NCBI RefSeq assembly: GCF_900110575.1
Contig: NZ_FOEF01000009.1
Location: forward strand, 124,001 to 188,000
Reading direction: 5' to 3'
From: Amycolatopsis saalfeldensis
Lineage (GTDB): Bacteria > Actinomycetota > Actinomycetes > Mycobacteriales > Pseudonocardiaceae
DNA length: 64,000 nt
The notes under the pieces are model-generated. The model did no database searches, had not been told where the DNA came from, and saw only the letters and a list, made by a program, of their open reading frames with translations. Numbering within the stretch: the stretch's first letter is position 1; each line of letters begins with the position of its first letter. The position numbers were made by a program, and so were the translations under genes. Shown one piece after another: positions 1-8,475 of the stretch.

Positions 1-142
1 CGTAGACCTGCGCGCCCCAGCTGACCGCGGGCGCGGCGCCGCCGCCGATGATGTCCGTCTGGGCGGATGCGACGGCGCCGCCCGCGAGGGTCAGCGCGAG
101 GGCGGCGGCGGTGGCCGCGCCGGCGATGCGGATTCTGCTCAA
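1..142 (-). CDS. Secreted S1-family (trypsin-like) serine protease, N-terminal part
   Basis: The gene runs off the left edge, so only the first 47 codons are present. The start is a TTG at 142, preceded by a GAAAGGA ribosome site. The product opens with a basic residue pair, a long Ala/Leu-rich hydrophobic stretch and an A-S-A-type signal-peptidase site. It then reads D-I-I-G-G-G-A-A-P, which resembles the mature N terminus of chymotrypsin-fold proteases, where I-x-G-G becomes the activated amino end. The catalytic His, Asp and Ser lie outside the window, so activity cannot be judged. Export by Sec is inferred from the leader. Confidence 0.6.
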   Translation of the reverse strand, partial: MSRIRIAGAATAAALALTLAGGAVASAQTDIIGGGAAPAVSWGAQVY

Positions 143-337
143 GGCGGGATCCTTTCGGGGGACCGGTGGGGACCGGGGAGACGCCGAGTGCTCTCGGCCG
201 GACGGAAAGTAACCACGCGCCGGCCGGACCTGGAACCGACGAACGTCGCTTCTGTCCGGAGTACCCGACTTCCGTCGGGTCGGATCCGGGTTTCCTGGTG
301 GGCGAGGGGCCTCGCGAAAACTGTCGGTGCCGCGCCA

Positions 338-343
338 TAGAGT
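338..343 (+). promoter_or_regulatory. -10 hexamer of uvrC (leaderless)
   Basis: TAGAGT ends 6 bases before the uvrC GTG at 350. There is no room for a ribosome site, so transcription probably starts at the GTG itself. Confidence 0.5.
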
Positions 344-349
344 GGTGAG

Positions 350-2347
350 GTGGCTGACCCGACCACCTACCGTCCCTCGCCGGGGAGCATCCCGGACGCG
401 CCCGGCGTGTACAAATTCCGCGACGCCGCGAAGCGGGTCATCTACGTCGGCAAGGCGAAGAGCCTGCGCAGCCGGCTGAACTCCTACTTCGCCGACCTCA
501 CCGGCCTGCACCCGCGCACCCGGCAGATGGTCACCACCGCCGCGAGCGTCGAGTGGACGGTGGTCAGCACCGAGGTCGAGGCGCTCCAGCTGGAGTACAA
601 CTGGATCAAGGAGTTCGACCCGCGGTTCAACGTCCGCTACCGCGACGACAAGAGCTATCCGGTGCTCGCGGTGACGATGAACGAGGAGTACCCGCGGCTG
701 CACGTCTACCGCGGCGCGCGCAAGAAGGGCGTCCGCTACTTCGGGCCGTATGCCCACGCGTGGGCCATCCGCGAGACGCTCGACCTGCTGCTGCGCGTGT
801 TCCCGGCGCGCACCTGCTCGGCCGGGGTGTTCCGCCGCCACGGCCAGATCGGCCGTCCCTGCCTGCTCGGCTACATCGACAAGTGCTCGGCGCCGTGCGT
901 CGGTCGCGTGTCGGCCGACGAGCACCGCGGGATCGTCGAGGACTTCTGTGACTTCCTTGCGGGCCGGACCGACGCGATGGTCCGGCGGCTGGAGCGCGAG
1001 ATGGCGGCCGCCTCCGAGGAGCTGGAGTTCGAGCGCGCGGCGCGGCTGCGCGACGATCTCGGCGCGCTGCGCCGGGCCATGGAGAAGCAGGCCGTGGTGC
1101 TCGGCGACGGCACGGACGCCGATGTGGTCGCCTTCGCCCACGACGACCTGGAGGCCGCCGTCCAGGTCTTCCACGTCCGCGGCGGGCGGGTGCGCGGGCA
1201 GCGCGGCTGGGTCATCGACAAGGCCGAGGAGATGGACGTCCCGGCGCTGGTCGACCACTTCATCACCCAGTTCTACGGCGAGGAGTCCGAGCGCGCGGAT
1301 CGCGACGACGTGAACGGCGGGCCGGTGGTGCCGCGTGAGGTGCTGGTGCCGGAGCTGCCCGCGGACGCCGAGGCACTCGGCGAATGGCTGTCCGGTCTGC
1401 GCGGCTCGCGGGTGAGCCTGCGCGTCGCCCAGCGCGGCGACAAGAAGGCGCTGGCGGAAACCGTGGTGCGCAACGCGGCCGAGGCGTTCACCCAGCACAA
1501 ACTGCGCCGCGCCGGCGACCTCACCGCGCGTTCGGCCGCGCTGCAGGAGCTGCAGGACTACCTGGCGCTCGACAGCGCGCCGCTGCGCATCGAGTGCATC
1601 GACATCAGCCACATCCAGGGCAGCGACGTGGTCGCGTCGCTGGTGGTGTTCGAGGACGGCCTCGCGCGCAAATCCGAGTACCGGCGGTTCGCGCTGCGCG
1701 AGGCGGCCGACGAGGGCGACGTCGCGTCGATCGCCGAGGTGGTGCGCCGCCGGTTCCACCGCTACCTGAAGGAAAGCGCGGAGGAGGCGGCGGACCGCGA
1801 CAGCGCGGCGGACATGGGCGCCGAGCCGCCGCGTCCCGGCATCGACCCGGAGACCGGCCGCCCGCGCAAGTTCGCGTACCCGCCGAACCTGCTGGTGGTC
1901 GACGGCGCGGGCCCGCAGGCCACCGCGGCCGCCGAAGTGCTGTCGGAGCTGGGCATCACCGACGTCGCCGTGGTCGGGCTCGCGAAGCGGCTGGAGGAGG
2001 TCTGGCTGCCGGCCGACCCGGACCCGGTGATCCTGCCGCGCACGTCGGACGCGCTGTACCTGCTGCAGCGGCTGCGCGACGAGGCGCACCGGTTCGCCAT
2101 CCGCTACCACCGCGAGAAGCGCGGCAAACGCATGCAGGCGTCCGAATTGGACAGTGTGCCCGGGCTCGGGCAGGCTCGGCGCACCGCGCTGATCAAGCAC
2201 TTCGGCTCGGTGAAGAAGCTCAAGCAGGCCAGGGTCGAAGAGATCGAGGCGGTGCCCGGCTTCGGCAGGCGCACCGCGGAGGCCGTGGTGGCGGCACTGG
2301 CCGGGGAGACCGGTGCCACCGCCCCGGGAGGGGAACAAGGGCCGTGA
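350..2347 (+). CDS. uvrC: Excinuclease ABC subunit C
   Basis: UvrC makes both incisions in nucleotide excision repair after UvrA/UvrB damage recognition. The 665-residue length fits the family. The N-terminal GIY-YIG nuclease shows G-V-Y at 19-21 and Y-V-G at 32-34, with the conserved arginine-rich helix following. A UVR helical motif for UvrB contact lies near 210-245. The second nuclease (RNase H fold) has D-I-S-H at about 418-421. The C terminus carries paired helix-hairpin-helix motifs (V-P-G-L-G and V-P-G-F-G). The start is a GTG with a -10 box immediately upstream. It heads a close-packed uvrC-rapZ-yvcK-whiA cluster, the usual actinobacterial order. Confidence 0.97.
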   Translation: MADPTTYRPSPGSIPDAPGVYKFRDAAKRVIYVGKAKSLRSRLNSYFADLTGLHPRTRQMVTTAASVEWTVVSTEVEALQLEYNWIKEFDPRFNVRYRDDKSYPVLAVTMNEEYPRLHVYRGARKKGVRYFGPYAHAWAIRETLDLLLRVFPARTCSAGVFRRHGQIGRPCLLGYIDKCSAPCVGRVSADEHRGIVEDFCDFLAGRTDAMVRRLEREMAAASEELEFERAARLRDDLGALRRAMEKQAVVLGDGTDADVVAFAHDDLEAAVQVFHVRGGRVRGQRGWVIDKAEEMDVPALVDHFITQFYGEESERADRDDVNGGPVVPREVLVPELPADAEALGEWLSGLRGSRVSLRVAQRGDKKALAETVVRNAAEAFTQHKLRRAGDLTARSAALQELQDYLALDSAPLRIECIDISHIQGSDVVASLVVFEDGLARKSEYRRFALREAADEGDVASIAEVVRRRFHRYLKESAEEAADRDSAADMGAEPPRPGIDPETGRPRKFAYPPNLLVVDGAGPQATAAAEVLSELGITDVAVVGLAKRLEEVWLPADPDPVILPRTSDALYLLQRLRDEAHRFAIRYHREKRGKRMQASELDSVPGLGQARRTALIKHFGSVKKLKQARVEEIEAVPGFGRRTAEAVVAALAGETGATAPGGEQGP

Positions 2348-2364
2348 TCGGAGAAGGAACCATC

Positions 2365-3255
2365 GTGAGTGCGCAAGAGGACAACCGGGGAACCGGGATG
2401 GAGGTCGCCGTCGTCAGCGGCCTTTCGGGGGCAGGGCGCTCGACCGCGGCGAAGTGCCTGGAGGACCTGGGCTGGTTCGTGGTCGACAACCTGCCGCCGG
2501 AGCTGATCGCCACCATGGTCGAACTGGGCGCGCAGGCGCGCGGCGCGATCACCAAGGTGGCCGTGGTGATGGACGTGCGCTCGCGCGCGTTCACCGACGA
2601 CCTGGCCTCGGTGATCAAGGACCTCGACGCGCGGGGCTACAAACCGCGCGTGCTGTTCCTGGAGGCCACCGACGCGGTGCTGGTGCGCCGGTTCGAGGCG
2701 GTCCGCCGCGGCCACCCCATGCAGGCCGACGGCCGGCTGGCCGACGGCATCACCGCCGAGCGCCAGCTGCTCGCGCCGTTGCGGGAGGAGGCCGACCTGG
2801 TCCTCGACACCTCCGCGCTGTCGGTGCACGACCTGCGCGCGAAGATCGAGGACGCGTTCGGCTCCGAGGCGAGCACGCAGACCCGCGTCACCGTGCTCTC
2901 GTTCGGGTACAAGTACGGCCTGCCGATGGACTCCGACCTGGTGATGGACGTGCGGTTCCTGCCGAACCCGTTCTGGATCCCGGAGCTGCGGGAGCACACC
3001 GGGCTCGACGGCGAGGTCCGCAACTACGTGCTGTCGCAGGAAGGCGCCGAGGAGTTCCTCGACCGCTACCACCAGCTGCTGCGGCTGATCGGCGCGGGCT
3101 ACAAGCGCGAGGGCAAGCGGTACCTGACGCTGGCGGTGGGCTGCACCGGCGGCAAGCACCGCAGTGTGGCGATCTCCGAAGAGCTCGCCCAGCGACTGTC
3201 CAATGAGGACGGAATGGCCGTGAAGGTGGTGCACCGCGACCTTGGCCGCGAGTGA
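2365..3255 (+). CDS. rapZ: RapZ-family nucleotide-binding protein
   Basis: P-loop protein of 296 residues. Walker A is G-L-S-G-A-G-R-S-T at about 19-27, with Arg in place of the usual Lys, as is typical of this family. The C-terminal signature G-C-T-G-G-K-H-R-S-V starts near 259. In Enterobacteria RapZ controls GlmZ/GlmY RNA turnover. Actinobacteria lack those RNAs, so here only a nucleotide-binding regulatory role can be inferred. The start chosen is the GTG at 2365 because a GGAGAAGGA ribosome site lies 6 bases upstream. An in-frame GTG at 2344 overlaps the uvrC stop and lacks one. The 3' end overlaps yvcK by 14 bases. Confidence 0.93.
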   Translation: MSAQEDNRGTGMEVAVVSGLSGAGRSTAAKCLEDLGWFVVDNLPPELIATMVELGAQARGAITKVAVVMDVRSRAFTDDLASVIKDLDARGYKPRVLFLEATDAVLVRRFEAVRRGHPMQADGRLADGITAERQLLAPLREEADLVLDTSALSVHDLRAKIEDAFGSEASTQTRVTVLSFGYKYGLPMDSDLVMDVRFLPNPFWIPELREHTGLDGEVRNYVLSQEGAEEFLDRYHQLLRLIGAGYKREGKRYLTLAVGCTGGKHRSVAISEELAQRLSNEDGMAVKVVHRDLGRE

Positions 3256-4219
3256 GGTGCGCGCTGTCGCGCTCGGTGGGGGACACGGCCTGCACGCGAC
3301 GCTGACCGCGTTGCGGCGGGTCACCCGTCAGGTCACGGCCGTGGTGACCGTCGCCGACGACGGCGGGTCGTCCGGCCGGCTGCGCCGCGAACTGGGCCTG
3401 CTGCCGCCCGGTGACCTGCGGCAGGCGTTCGCCGCGTTCGCCGCCGAAGACGGCGGCACGCTGTGGGCCGAGGTGTTCCAGCACCGGTTCGGCGGAGACG
3501 GCGCGCTGGCCGGCCACGCGGTCGGCAACCTGCTGCTGGCCGGGCTGTTCGAGGTGCTCGGCGACCCGGTGGCGGCGCTCGACGAAGCGTGCCGGCTGAT
3601 CGGCGTGTCCGGGCGCGTGCTGCCGATGTCGCCGGAGCCGCTGGAGATCGAGGCGGAGGTGAGCGGCCTCGACAGCGAAGACCCGGCGGCGCTGCGCCGG
3701 ATCCGCGGCCAGGTCGCGGTCGCGAGCACCCCGGGCCAGGTGCACCGCATCAGCCTGCACCCGGTGGGACGGCTGCCGAGGCCGCCGCACGGCTGCCCGG
3801 AGGCGATCGAGGCGGTCCTCGGCGCCGACGTCGTGTTCCTCGGCCCCGGCTCGTGGTTCACCAGCGTGCTGCCGCACGTGCTGGTGCCCGACCTCTACGA
3901 CGCGCTCGTGCGGACCACCGCGACGAAGGTCGTCGTGCTGAACCTTGTCCCCCAGCCGGGGGAAACTGCCGGCTTCTCGCCGGAGCGCCACCTCGACGTA
4001 CTCTTCGAGCACGCCCCGGGGCTGCGGGTCGACGCCGTCATCGCGGACCGCGATTCGGTGCCGGACCCGGCGAGTCTCCGCCGCGCGGCCCGGCGACTGG
4101 GCGGCCGGGCCCACCTGGGGGCGGTGGCCGACCCGGTGGTGGAGGGACGGCATGATCCTGATGCGCTCGCCCGGTGCATGAGAGAGGCTCTCGGTCTCGG
4201 TGGGGAGCACCGTGGGTGA
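3242..4219 (+). CDS. yvcK: YvcK/GlmR-family gluconeogenesis factor
   Basis: The 325-residue product belongs to the CofD-like fold. It has a glycine-rich N-terminal loop (L-G-G-G-H-G-L-H), the V-A-D-D-G-G-S-S-G segment and a G-P-G-S-W-F-T-S motif near residue 200. In Firmicutes and mycobacteria these proteins bind UDP-sugars and support cell-wall precursor synthesis on gluconeogenic carbon. Position between rapZ and whiA is the diagnostic context and argues against a true CofD (F420 biosynthesis). The start is uncertain: TTG at 3242, inside rapZ, or GTG at 3257 just after the rapZ stop. Either implies translational coupling. Confidence 0.92.
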   Translation: MAASEVRAVALGGGHGLHATLTALRRVTRQVTAVVTVADDGGSSGRLRRELGLLPPGDLRQAFAAFAAEDGGTLWAEVFQHRFGGDGALAGHAVGNLLLAGLFEVLGDPVAALDEACRLIGVSGRVLPMSPEPLEIEAEVSGLDSEDPAALRRIRGQVAVASTPGQVHRISLHPVGRLPRPPHGCPEAIEAVLGADVVFLGPGSWFTSVLPHVLVPDLYDALVRTTATKVVVLNLVPQPGETAGFSPERHLDVLFEHAPGLRVDAVIADRDSVPDPASLRRAARRLGGRAHLGAVADPVVEGRHDPDALARCMREALGLGGEHRG

Positions 4220-4255
4220 CGGCGGGCGCGGAGCGGAAGGCAGGAGGGGCAGTAC

Positions 4256-5248
4256 ATGGCGATGACCGCCGCGGTCAAGGACGAGCTGAGCAGGCTCGAG
4301 ATCACCAAGATGGGGCCGCGCCGGGCGGAGGTCGCGTCACTGCTCCGCTTCGCGGGCGGGCTGCACATCGTGGCCGGCCGGGTGGTCGTCGAGGCGGAGC
4401 TGGACACGGGCTCGGTGGCGCGGCGGCTGCGCCGGGAGATCCACGAGCTCTACGGGCACCATTCGGACGTGCACGTGATCACCGCGAGCGGCGGGCTGCG
4501 CAAGGGGACGCGGTACGTGGTGCGCGTGGTCAAGGACGGTGAGGGCCTGGCCCGGCAGACCGGGCTGATCGACCAGCGCGGGCGCCCGGTGCGCGGGCTG
4601 CCCGCCGCGGTCGTCTCCGGCGGGGTGGCCGACGCGGAAGCCGCCTGGCGCGGCGCGTTCCTGGCCCACGGCTCGCTGACCGAGCCGGGCCGCTCGTCCT
4701 CGCTGGAGGTCACCTGCCCCGGGCCGGAGGCGGCGCTGGCGCTCGTCGGCGCGGCCCGGCGGATGGGCATCCAGGCGAAGTCGCGGGAGGTGCGCGGCGC
4801 GGACCGCGTGGTGGTCCGGGACGGCGATGCGATCGGCGCGCTGCTGACCCGCCTCGGCGCGCACACGAGCGTGCTGCAGTGGGAAGAGCGGCGGATGCGC
4901 CGCGAGGTGCGGGCGACGGCGAACCGGCTGGCCAACTTCGACGACGCGAACCTGCGCCGCTCGGCCCGCGCGGCCGTCGCGGCGGCGGCCCGCGTGGAGC
5001 GCGCGCTGGAGATCCTCGGCGACACGGCCCCGGACCACCTGCTGGCGGCGGGCAAGCTGCGGCTGTCGAACCGGCAGGCGTCGCTGGAGGAGCTGGGCCA
5101 GCTGTCCGAGCCGCAGATGACCAAGGACGCCGTGGCCGGCCGGATCCGCCGCCTGCTGGCGATGGCGGACAAGCGCGCGAAGGACCTGAGCATCCCGGAC
5201 ACCGAGTCGGCCGTCACCCCCGAGATGCTCGAGGACGAGGAAGCCTGA
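4256..5248 (+). CDS. whiA: WhiA sporulation/cell-division transcription factor
   Basis: The 330-residue product matches WhiA. An N-terminal LAGLIDADG-homing-endonuclease-like domain has lost nuclease function. A C-terminal helix-turn-helix region follows, with L-R-L-S-N-R-Q-A-S-L-E-E-L-G-Q near residues 263-285. In Streptomyces WhiA works with WhiB to switch aerial hyphae to sporulation septation. Non-sporulating actinobacteria keep it as a growth and division regulator. The ATG start has a strong AGGAGG at 4242-4247. Synteny with yvcK and rapZ is conserved from Firmicutes to Actinobacteria. Confidence 0.96.
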   Translation: MAMTAAVKDELSRLEITKMGPRRAEVASLLRFAGGLHIVAGRVVVEAELDTGSVARRLRREIHELYGHHSDVHVITASGGLRKGTRYVVRVVKDGEGLARQTGLIDQRGRPVRGLPAAVVSGGVADAEAAWRGAFLAHGSLTEPGRSSSLEVTCPGPEAALALVGAARRMGIQAKSREVRGADRVVVRDGDAIGALLTRLGAHTSVLQWEERRMRREVRATANRLANFDDANLRRSARAAVAAAARVERALEILGDTAPDHLLAAGKLRLSNRQASLEELGQLSEPQMTKDAVAGRIRRLLAMADKRAKDLSIPDTESAVTPEMLEDEEA

Positions 5249-5389
5249 CGGCGCCAGCGCAGCTTGTTAACGCCGCCGCCGAGGGCCGGGGGAACTCGTA
5301 ACACCGCGGTAGCGCCCCGGAGCGGTGGGCGAAACGTGCCACCCGGACCGTGGACTCGAGGAGATCAGCCTTCGAGGAAGGGGAAGGGC

Positions 5390-6424
5390 ATGCGCATGAG
5401 CGGCACAGGGGAGCGCGCGCAGCTGCAGGTCTCGGCGGAGGTCGGCACCTGGCTGAACCGGCGCAGCGGCCGGGCCGGCGACTGGACGCCCGGCCGGCTG
5501 GCCGCGGCCAAGCGCGGCACCCGCGTCTCGGTGGTCATCCCCGCGCGTGACGAGGAGGCGACGGTCGGCGCGATCGTCACCGCCATCCGCGAGGAGCTGA
5601 TGGAGCGGCACGCGCTCGTGGACGAGATCCTGGTGGTGGACAGCCGTTCCACGGACGCCACCGCCCAGGTCGCCGCGGCCGCCGGCGCGGACGTCGTGGC
5701 GCAGGACTCGGTGCTGCCCGAACTCGGCGGCCTGGCCGGCAAGGGCGAGGCGCTGTGGAAGGGGGTCGCCGCGACCACGGGCGACCTGGTCGTCTTCGTG
5801 GACGGCGATCTGTACGACTTCACCACCGACTACGTCACCGGCCTGCTCGGCCCGCTGCTGACGGACCCGGCGGTCGGCTACGTCAAGGGCTTCTACCACC
5901 GCCCGCTCACCGGCTCGGCGGGCACCGAGGCCGACGGAGGCGGGCGGGTCACGGAACTCGTCGCGCGGCCGTTGCTGAACATGTTCTGGCCCGAGCTCTC
6001 GGGTTTCGTGCAGCCGCTCGCGGGTGAGTACGCGGGACGGCGCGAGGTGCTCGAGAGCATCCCGTTCGTGGCGAACTACGGCGTCGAGATCGGCCACCTG
6101 ATCGACCTGCTGGAGGCCCGCGGCCTGGACGCGCTCGCCCAGGTGGACCTCGGCCACCGCGTGCACCGGCACCAGAGCACCCACGCGCTGGGCCGGATGG
6201 CGGGCCAGATCATGCTCACGCTGTTCGACCGCCTGGAGCGCTACGGCCGGCTCGTCACGGCGGTCCCGCCGGCCACGCTGCTGGCCCAGTTCCAGCGCGG
6301 CACCTCCGACGGCGGCGTCGACCGCGAGCTGGTCCTGACCGACCTGACCTGCGAGCAGCGGCCGCCCCTGGCGAGCCTGCCGGCGGCGCTGCGGCCGGCG
6401 AACCAGTTGCAGGACACCGCGTAA
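5390..6424 (+). CDS. gpgS: Glucosyl-3-phosphoglycerate synthase (GT81)
   Basis: GpgS transfers glucose from NDP-glucose to 3-phosphoglycerate. This is the first step toward glucosylglycerate and the methylglucose lipopolysaccharides that regulate fatty-acid synthesis in mycobacteria and relatives. The 344-residue GT-A fold protein shows V-V-I-P-A-R-D-E-E, the D-S-R-S-T-D nucleotide motif and the metal-binding V-D-G-D-L-Y-D-F segment. The start at 5390 is preferred for the GAGGAAGGGG stretch just upstream. The ATG at 5396 is an alternative. It stands alone with 141 bases separating it from whiA and ends convergent with the next gene. Confidence 0.92.
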   Translation: MRMSGTGERAQLQVSAEVGTWLNRRSGRAGDWTPGRLAAAKRGTRVSVVIPARDEEATVGAIVTAIREELMERHALVDEILVVDSRSTDATAQVAAAAGADVVAQDSVLPELGGLAGKGEALWKGVAATTGDLVVFVDGDLYDFTTDYVTGLLGPLLTDPAVGYVKGFYHRPLTGSAGTEADGGGRVTELVARPLLNMFWPELSGFVQPLAGEYAGRREVLESIPFVANYGVEIGHLIDLLEARGLDALAQVDLGHRVHRHQSTHALGRMAGQIMLTLFDRLERYGRLVTAVPPATLLAQFQRGTSDGGVDRELVLTDLTCEQRPPLASLPAALRPANQLQDTA

Positions 6425-6457
6425 ACCCGTTGTGCGGCAAGGCGTGCGGGGCGATCG

Positions 6458-7318
6458 TCACACCGCCTCGCGCGCCGGGGCCCAGCCGGGCGGGCCGAAC
6501 ACGTAACCGGCGCGTTCACGCCAGCCCGTCGCCGCGCGCAGGTCGCGCAGGATCGAGCCGTACTCGTGGAAGCCGACCTTCAGCAGGTCGAACGTGCCGA
6601 TGTTCGTGGTGAGGCCGTAGGTCGGGCGTTTGCCCTCGGGTACGAAACTGCGGAAGAGCCGGTCCCAGACGATCAGGATGCCGCCGTAGTTCGCATCGAG
6701 GTATTCGGCGTCGCTGCCGTGGTGGACGCGGTGGTGCGAAGGGGTGTTGAACACGAACTCGAACCAGCGCGGCAGCTTCCCGACCTTTTCGGTGTGCACG
6801 AAGAACTGGTAGACCAGGTCGATCGACAGCCCGGTGAGGATCAGCCACGGCGGGATCCCGGCGAGCGCGAGCACCGACCAGAACGGCAGCTGGAAATAGG
6901 GCGTCCACTTCTGGCGCAGGGCGGTGGAGAAGTTGTAGTGCTCGCTGGAATGGTGCACCTGGTGCCCGGCCCAGAGCAGCCGGACGCGGTGGCTCGCGCG
7001 GTGGTAGGCGTAGAAGACCAGCTCCTGGCCGAGCAGCATGAGCACCCACGTCCACCAGTCGCGCGGGTCGAACCGCACCGGGGCCAGCTCGAAGAGCGCG
7101 GCGAAGACGACCAGCATGACCAGGCGGAACAGCGCGTTGACCCCGACCGCGACGGTGCCCATCAGCAGGCTGGTGCGCGTGTCGTCGACGCGGTAGCCGA
7201 TCACGTTGTCGTCGTGGCCCAGCACGTGCACCGCGACGATCTCGATCACGATGAAGAGCAGGAAGACCGGGATCGCGTACAGCACCGGGTCGCGCAGGTG
7301 CGCCAGGAAGTCGGCCAC
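6458..7318 (-). CDS. Sterol desaturase / fatty-acid hydroxylase superfamily membrane protein
   Basis: A di-iron membrane oxygenase fold of 286 residues with several hydrophobic helices. The histidine boxes expected for the iron centre are visible: Y-H-R-A-S-H, G-H-Q-V-H-H-S-S-E-H and S-H-H-R-V-H-H-G. The substrate cannot be read from sequence; lipids, sterols or carotenoid-like compounds are possible. The start is a GTG at 7318 behind an AAGGAGAGG ribosome site. It is divergently transcribed from a TetR regulator, and a near-perfect operator lies between them. It is therefore probably repressed by that regulator and induced by its own substrate or a related lipid. Confidence 0.85.
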   Translation of the reverse strand: MADFLAHLRDPVLYAIPVFLLFIVIEIVAVHVLGHDDNVIGYRVDDTRTSLLMGTVAVGVNALFRLVMLVVFAALFELAPVRFDPRDWWTWVLMLLGQELVFYAYHRASHRVRLLWAGHQVHHSSEHYNFSTALRQKWTPYFQLPFWSVLALAGIPPWLILTGLSIDLVYQFFVHTEKVGKLPRWFEFVFNTPSHHRVHHGSDAEYLDANYGGILIVWDRLFRSFVPEGKRPTYGLTTNIGTFDLLKVGFHEYGSILRDLRAATGWRERAGYVFGPPGWAPAREAV

Positions 7319-7348
7319 GTCGCCCTCTCCTTCGAACTGACCCTTGGG

Positions 7349-7370
7349 TAACTTACCTACGGGTTAGTTA
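7349..7370. promoter_or_regulatory. TetR-type operator in divergent promoter region
   Basis: Inverted repeat with arms TAACTTACC and GGTTAGTTA separated by TACG. Eight of nine positions pair. It sits between the divergent membrane oxygenase and tetR starts, overlapping where both promoters must lie. Binding by the adjacent TetR protein is inferred. Confidence 0.7.
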
Positions 7371-7373
7371 AGG

Positions 7374-7379
7374 TAGGCT
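7374..7379 (+). promoter_or_regulatory. -10 hexamer of tetR (leaderless)
   Basis: TAGGCT lies 7 bases before the GTG start at 7387 and abuts the operator, as expected for autorepression. Confidence 0.45.
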
Positions 7380-7386
7380 CTGCCCC

Positions 7387-7995
7387 GTGACAGAGTCAAG
7401 GGCCGTCGGCACGAAGGGGGTGCCGCGCGGTGAACGCGAGTCGCAGATCCTCGCGGCGGGCACCGAGGAGTTCGGCCGCGCGGGCTACGCGGGTGCGTCG
7501 ATGGTGGAGATCGCGCGCCGCGTGGGTGTCACGAAACCGTTGCTGTACCAGTACTTCGGCTCGAAGGACGGGCTGTACCTGGCTTGCCTGCACCGCGCGG
7601 GCGACCGGCTGACCGGCGGCGTCGCGGAGACGATGGCCGCCGGCGGCGAACCGGACCGCATGCCGCTGGCCGTCCTGGCGGCGATCTTCGCGACGTTCGA
7701 CCAGGACCGCTACGCCTGGAAGCTCCTGCGCGACCGAACGGCCCCGGCGACCGGCGAGATCGCCGCCGCGGCCGAGGACTACCGCGCCCGCCTGGACGGC
7801 TTCGCCCTCGTCGGCGCGGGGCAGCTGCTGGGCTCCCGCGGCTTGTCGGACCCCCCGGACACCGAAGTGGTCGCCCACGTCTGGACCGGCGTCGTCGACT
7901 CCCTGATCGGCTGGTGGATCGACCGCCCGGCCGAATCGGCGGCCTCGATGACCGACCGGTGCGCGCGCGTGATGGCCAAGCTGTTCGGGTGGTGA
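7387..7995 (+). CDS. TetR/AcrR-family transcriptional regulator
   Basis: The 202-residue product has a standard N-terminal TetR helix-turn-helix: I-L-A-A-G-T-E-E-F at about 21-29, then S-M-V-E-I-A-R-R-V-G-V-T with recognition helix K-P-L-L-Y-Q-Y-F-G-S-K. The remainder is the helical ligand-binding and dimer domain. The start is a GTG without a ribosome site but with a -10 box 7 bases upstream, so a leaderless message is likely. Divergence from the desaturase-like gene and the operator between them suggest local control plus autoregulation. The ligand is unknown. Confidence 0.9.
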   Translation: MTESRAVGTKGVPRGERESQILAAGTEEFGRAGYAGASMVEIARRVGVTKPLLYQYFGSKDGLYLACLHRAGDRLTGGVAETMAAGGEPDRMPLAVLAAIFATFDQDRYAWKLLRDRTAPATGEIAAAAEDYRARLDGFALVGAGQLLGSRGLSDPPDTEVVAHVWTGVVDSLIGWWIDRPAESAASMTDRCARVMAKLFGW

Positions 7996-8031
7996 CTTCT
8001 GTCTACTGTGGACGCAGAAGGTCTGTGGTGC

Positions 8032-8072
8032 GTGGCCGGGACAACCGGCGCCGCTCCGGTTGTCCCGGCCAC
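8032..8072. repeat. Hairpin A: 17-bp perfect stem, loop CGCCGCT
   Basis: Left arm GTGGCCGGGACAACCGG pairs perfectly with 8056-8072 around the 7-base loop CGCCGCT. The same loop and loop-closing bases recur in hairpin B with a different stem sequence. Confidence 0.75.
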
Positions 8073-8156
8073 GGCCGGAGGCCCCGTCCGAGGGGCGAGG
8101 GGTTCCGTTCAGGAACGGGGGAGCGGCCTGCCGTCAGCGGTGGCGCTTGCTCCGTC

Positions 8157-8186
8157 GGCGGTGGTGCCGCTCGTCGCGGCGCCGCC
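8157..8186. repeat. Hairpin C: 11-bp stem with two G-T pairs
   Basis: The stretch 8157-8170 can fold onto 8176-8186. The two wobble pairs mean the fold is better as RNA than as DNA on this strand. Loop sequence TCGTC differs from hairpins A and B. Confidence 0.45.
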
Positions 8187-8221
8187 GGGCGGGTCGGTCG
8201 GCACAGCGCCGGCGAGTGGTG

Positions 8222-8264
8222 TGCGCCCGGGGTGACCGGCGCCGCTCCGCTCACCCCGGGCGCA
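8222..8264. repeat. Hairpin B: 18-bp stem with one mismatch, loop CGCCGCT
   Basis: Left arm TGCGCCCGGGGTGACCGG pairs with 8247-8264 except for one C-C mismatch. Loop CGCCGCT is identical to hairpin A, while the outer stem differs on both arms in a compensating way. Confidence 0.7.
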
Positions 8265-8475
8265 GTCCGCGGGCCCGGCGGACCGGGCGGAGTGCCGATG
8301 TCCCTCGCGCCATCGCGGCGCTGCGGGCACGTCCGCGGCGCCGGGGCTCGGGGAGCCGGGCGCGGTGCGCCAGGTCAAGCGGGTCGCCACGAAAACCTCC
8401 TCCAGCACCGGAAAGCGGGGACGCCGGCGTCGGCCGTGAGGTCCGCGAGGGGACTTCGGCCGGGACTCGAGAGCT

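Noticed and set aside
3242..4219. CofD (F420 biosynthesis) identity for the YvcK-like protein
   Set aside because: Gene order rapZ-yvcK-whiA and the substrate-loop motifs fit YvcK/GlmR.
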